From: Desulfobacca acetoxidans
GTDB taxonomy: Bacteria > Desulfobacterota > Desulfobaccia > Desulfobaccales > 0-14-0-80-60-11
Direction: 5' to 3'
DNA length: 5,970 bases
NCBI GenBank assembly: GCA_020723225.1
Contig: DYJG01000176.1
Location: 1 to 5,970 of the forward strand
Positions 5,371 through 5,970 of this stretch are shown one piece after another (the stretch's first letter is position 1; each line of letters opens with the position of its first letter). The translations under genes were made by a program, and so were the position numbers. The notes under the pieces were generated by a model. That model worked only from the letters and a program-made list of their open reading frames with translations, was not told the origin of the DNA and did no database searches.

Positions 5371-5970
5371 ATGAATAACAGCCCAACCAACGGCCCCCCT
5401 CCGGTCAACAAATGGCTCATCACCATCGCGGTGATGGCCGGGACCTTCATGGAGATCATCGACACCACGGTGGTCAACGTGGCCCTGCCCCAGATGGCGG
5501 GGAGCCTCTCCGCGGGGGTGGATGAGGCCACCTGGGTGCTCACCTCTTATCTTGTCTCCAACGCCATTGTGCTCCCCATCACCGGCTGGCTCTCGGCCCG
5601 GTTCGGCCGCAAACGTTTCCTGTTGATCTGCCTGGCCCTGTTCACCTTCACCTCCATGCTCTGCGGCTCTGCGCCCAGCCTGGGGAGTCTCATCTTCTTC
5701 CGCATCTTCCAGGGGATCGGCGGCGGGGCCTTGCAGCCCATTTCCCAGGCCATCCTGCTGGAGACCTTTCCGGTCAGGGAGCGGGGCATGGCCATGGCCA
5801 TCTGGGGCCTGGGCGTGGTCATCGCCCCCATCATCGGCCCCATGCTGGGTGGCTGGATCACCGATAATTTGAGTTGGCGCTGGGCTTTTTATATCAACCT
5901 GCCCATCGGCCTGATCTCTTTGGTGATGACCGCGCTGTTCATCTTCGATCCCGAATATATTAAGAAACAG
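5371..5970 (+). CDS. emrB: EmrB/QacA-type MFS (DHA2) drug transporter, N-terminal part
   Basis: The first 200 codons of a proton-driven multidrug exporter run open off the right edge; full family members are about 500 residues with 14 membrane helices. Visible family marks are IDTTVVNVALPQ (30-41, membrane helix 1 motif D1), GWLSARFGRKR (72-82, motif A loop between helices 2 and 3), FRIFQGIGGGALQPISQA (110-127, motif B helix 4) and GLGVVIAPIIGPMLGGW (146-162, motif C helix 5, the antiporter motif), then SWRWAFYINLPIG (168-180). The start ATG at 5371 is fixed by an in-frame TAA at 5365-5367 and by the 13-residue polar leader before helix 1. No Shine-Dalgarno sequence is seen: the upstream bases are the pyrimidine arm of the hairpin followed by CACCTAAGCC. 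It should work with the adaptor and channel encoded upstream. The substrate cannot be told from sequence. Confidence 0.95.
   Translation, partial: MNNSPTNGPPPVNKWLITIAVMAGTFMEIIDTTVVNVALPQMAGSLSAGVDEATWVLTSYLVSNAIVLPITGWLSARFGRKRFLLICLALFTFTSMLCGSAPSLGSLIFFRIFQGIGGGALQPISQAILLETFPVRERGMAMAIWGLGVVIAPIIGPMLGGWITDNLSWRWAFYINLPIGLISLVMTALFIFDPEYIKKQ

Overview
The window looks like a piece of a GC-rich, Gram-negative chromosome. An outer-membrane TolC-type channel and a Tat-exported DUF362 protein indicate a two-membrane cell. The style of the intergenic repeats and the DUF362 protein would fit a Desulfobacterota (delta-proteobacterial) anaerobe, but that assignment is an inference from memory and is not proved by the sequence.

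Layout, left to right. Bases 1-385 are mostly non-coding. They may hold the last 22 codons of an upstream gene, then a cluster of short repeats: a 10-bp tandem repeat and an 8-bp-arm palindrome. Bases 386-1053 are a type II toxin-antitoxin pair: an intact 74-residue antitoxin overlapping by 4 nt a PIN-domain (VapC-like) toxin frame. The toxin frame is cut by an in-frame TAG at codon 29 but is otherwise intact, with its acidic active-site residues preserved. A heptamer repeat array (1051-1092) separates this pair from a convergent gene on the minus strand (1089-2003), which encodes a Tat-signal DUF362 protein without ferredoxin cysteines.

Bases 2004-2192 are a divergent control region. It has a tandem 8-bp repeat on the DUF362 side, and on the other side a good sigma70-type promoter overlapped by two TGAC-N6-GTCA palindromes 20 bp apart. 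From 2193 to the right edge runs an efflux operon: TetR/AcrR-type repressor, TolC-family outer-membrane channel, EmrA/HlyD-type adaptor, and the first 200 residues of an EmrB/QacA-type (DHA2) MFS transporter that continues past the window. The first three genes overlap one another. The adaptor and the transporter are separated by 122 bp holding a long, nearly perfect purine/pyrimidine hairpin.

Functionally, the operon should make a complete tripartite pump (EmrB in the inner membrane, EmrA across the periplasm, TolC in the outer membrane) that exports hydrophobic drugs or toxic small molecules. The TetR protein probably represses its own operon and is released by a ligand. I saw no new multi-gene system. 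The unusual points are the broken toxin, the intercistronic hairpin in front of a gene with no visible ribosome binding site, the double operator with a possible third copy upstream, and the density of small repeats.
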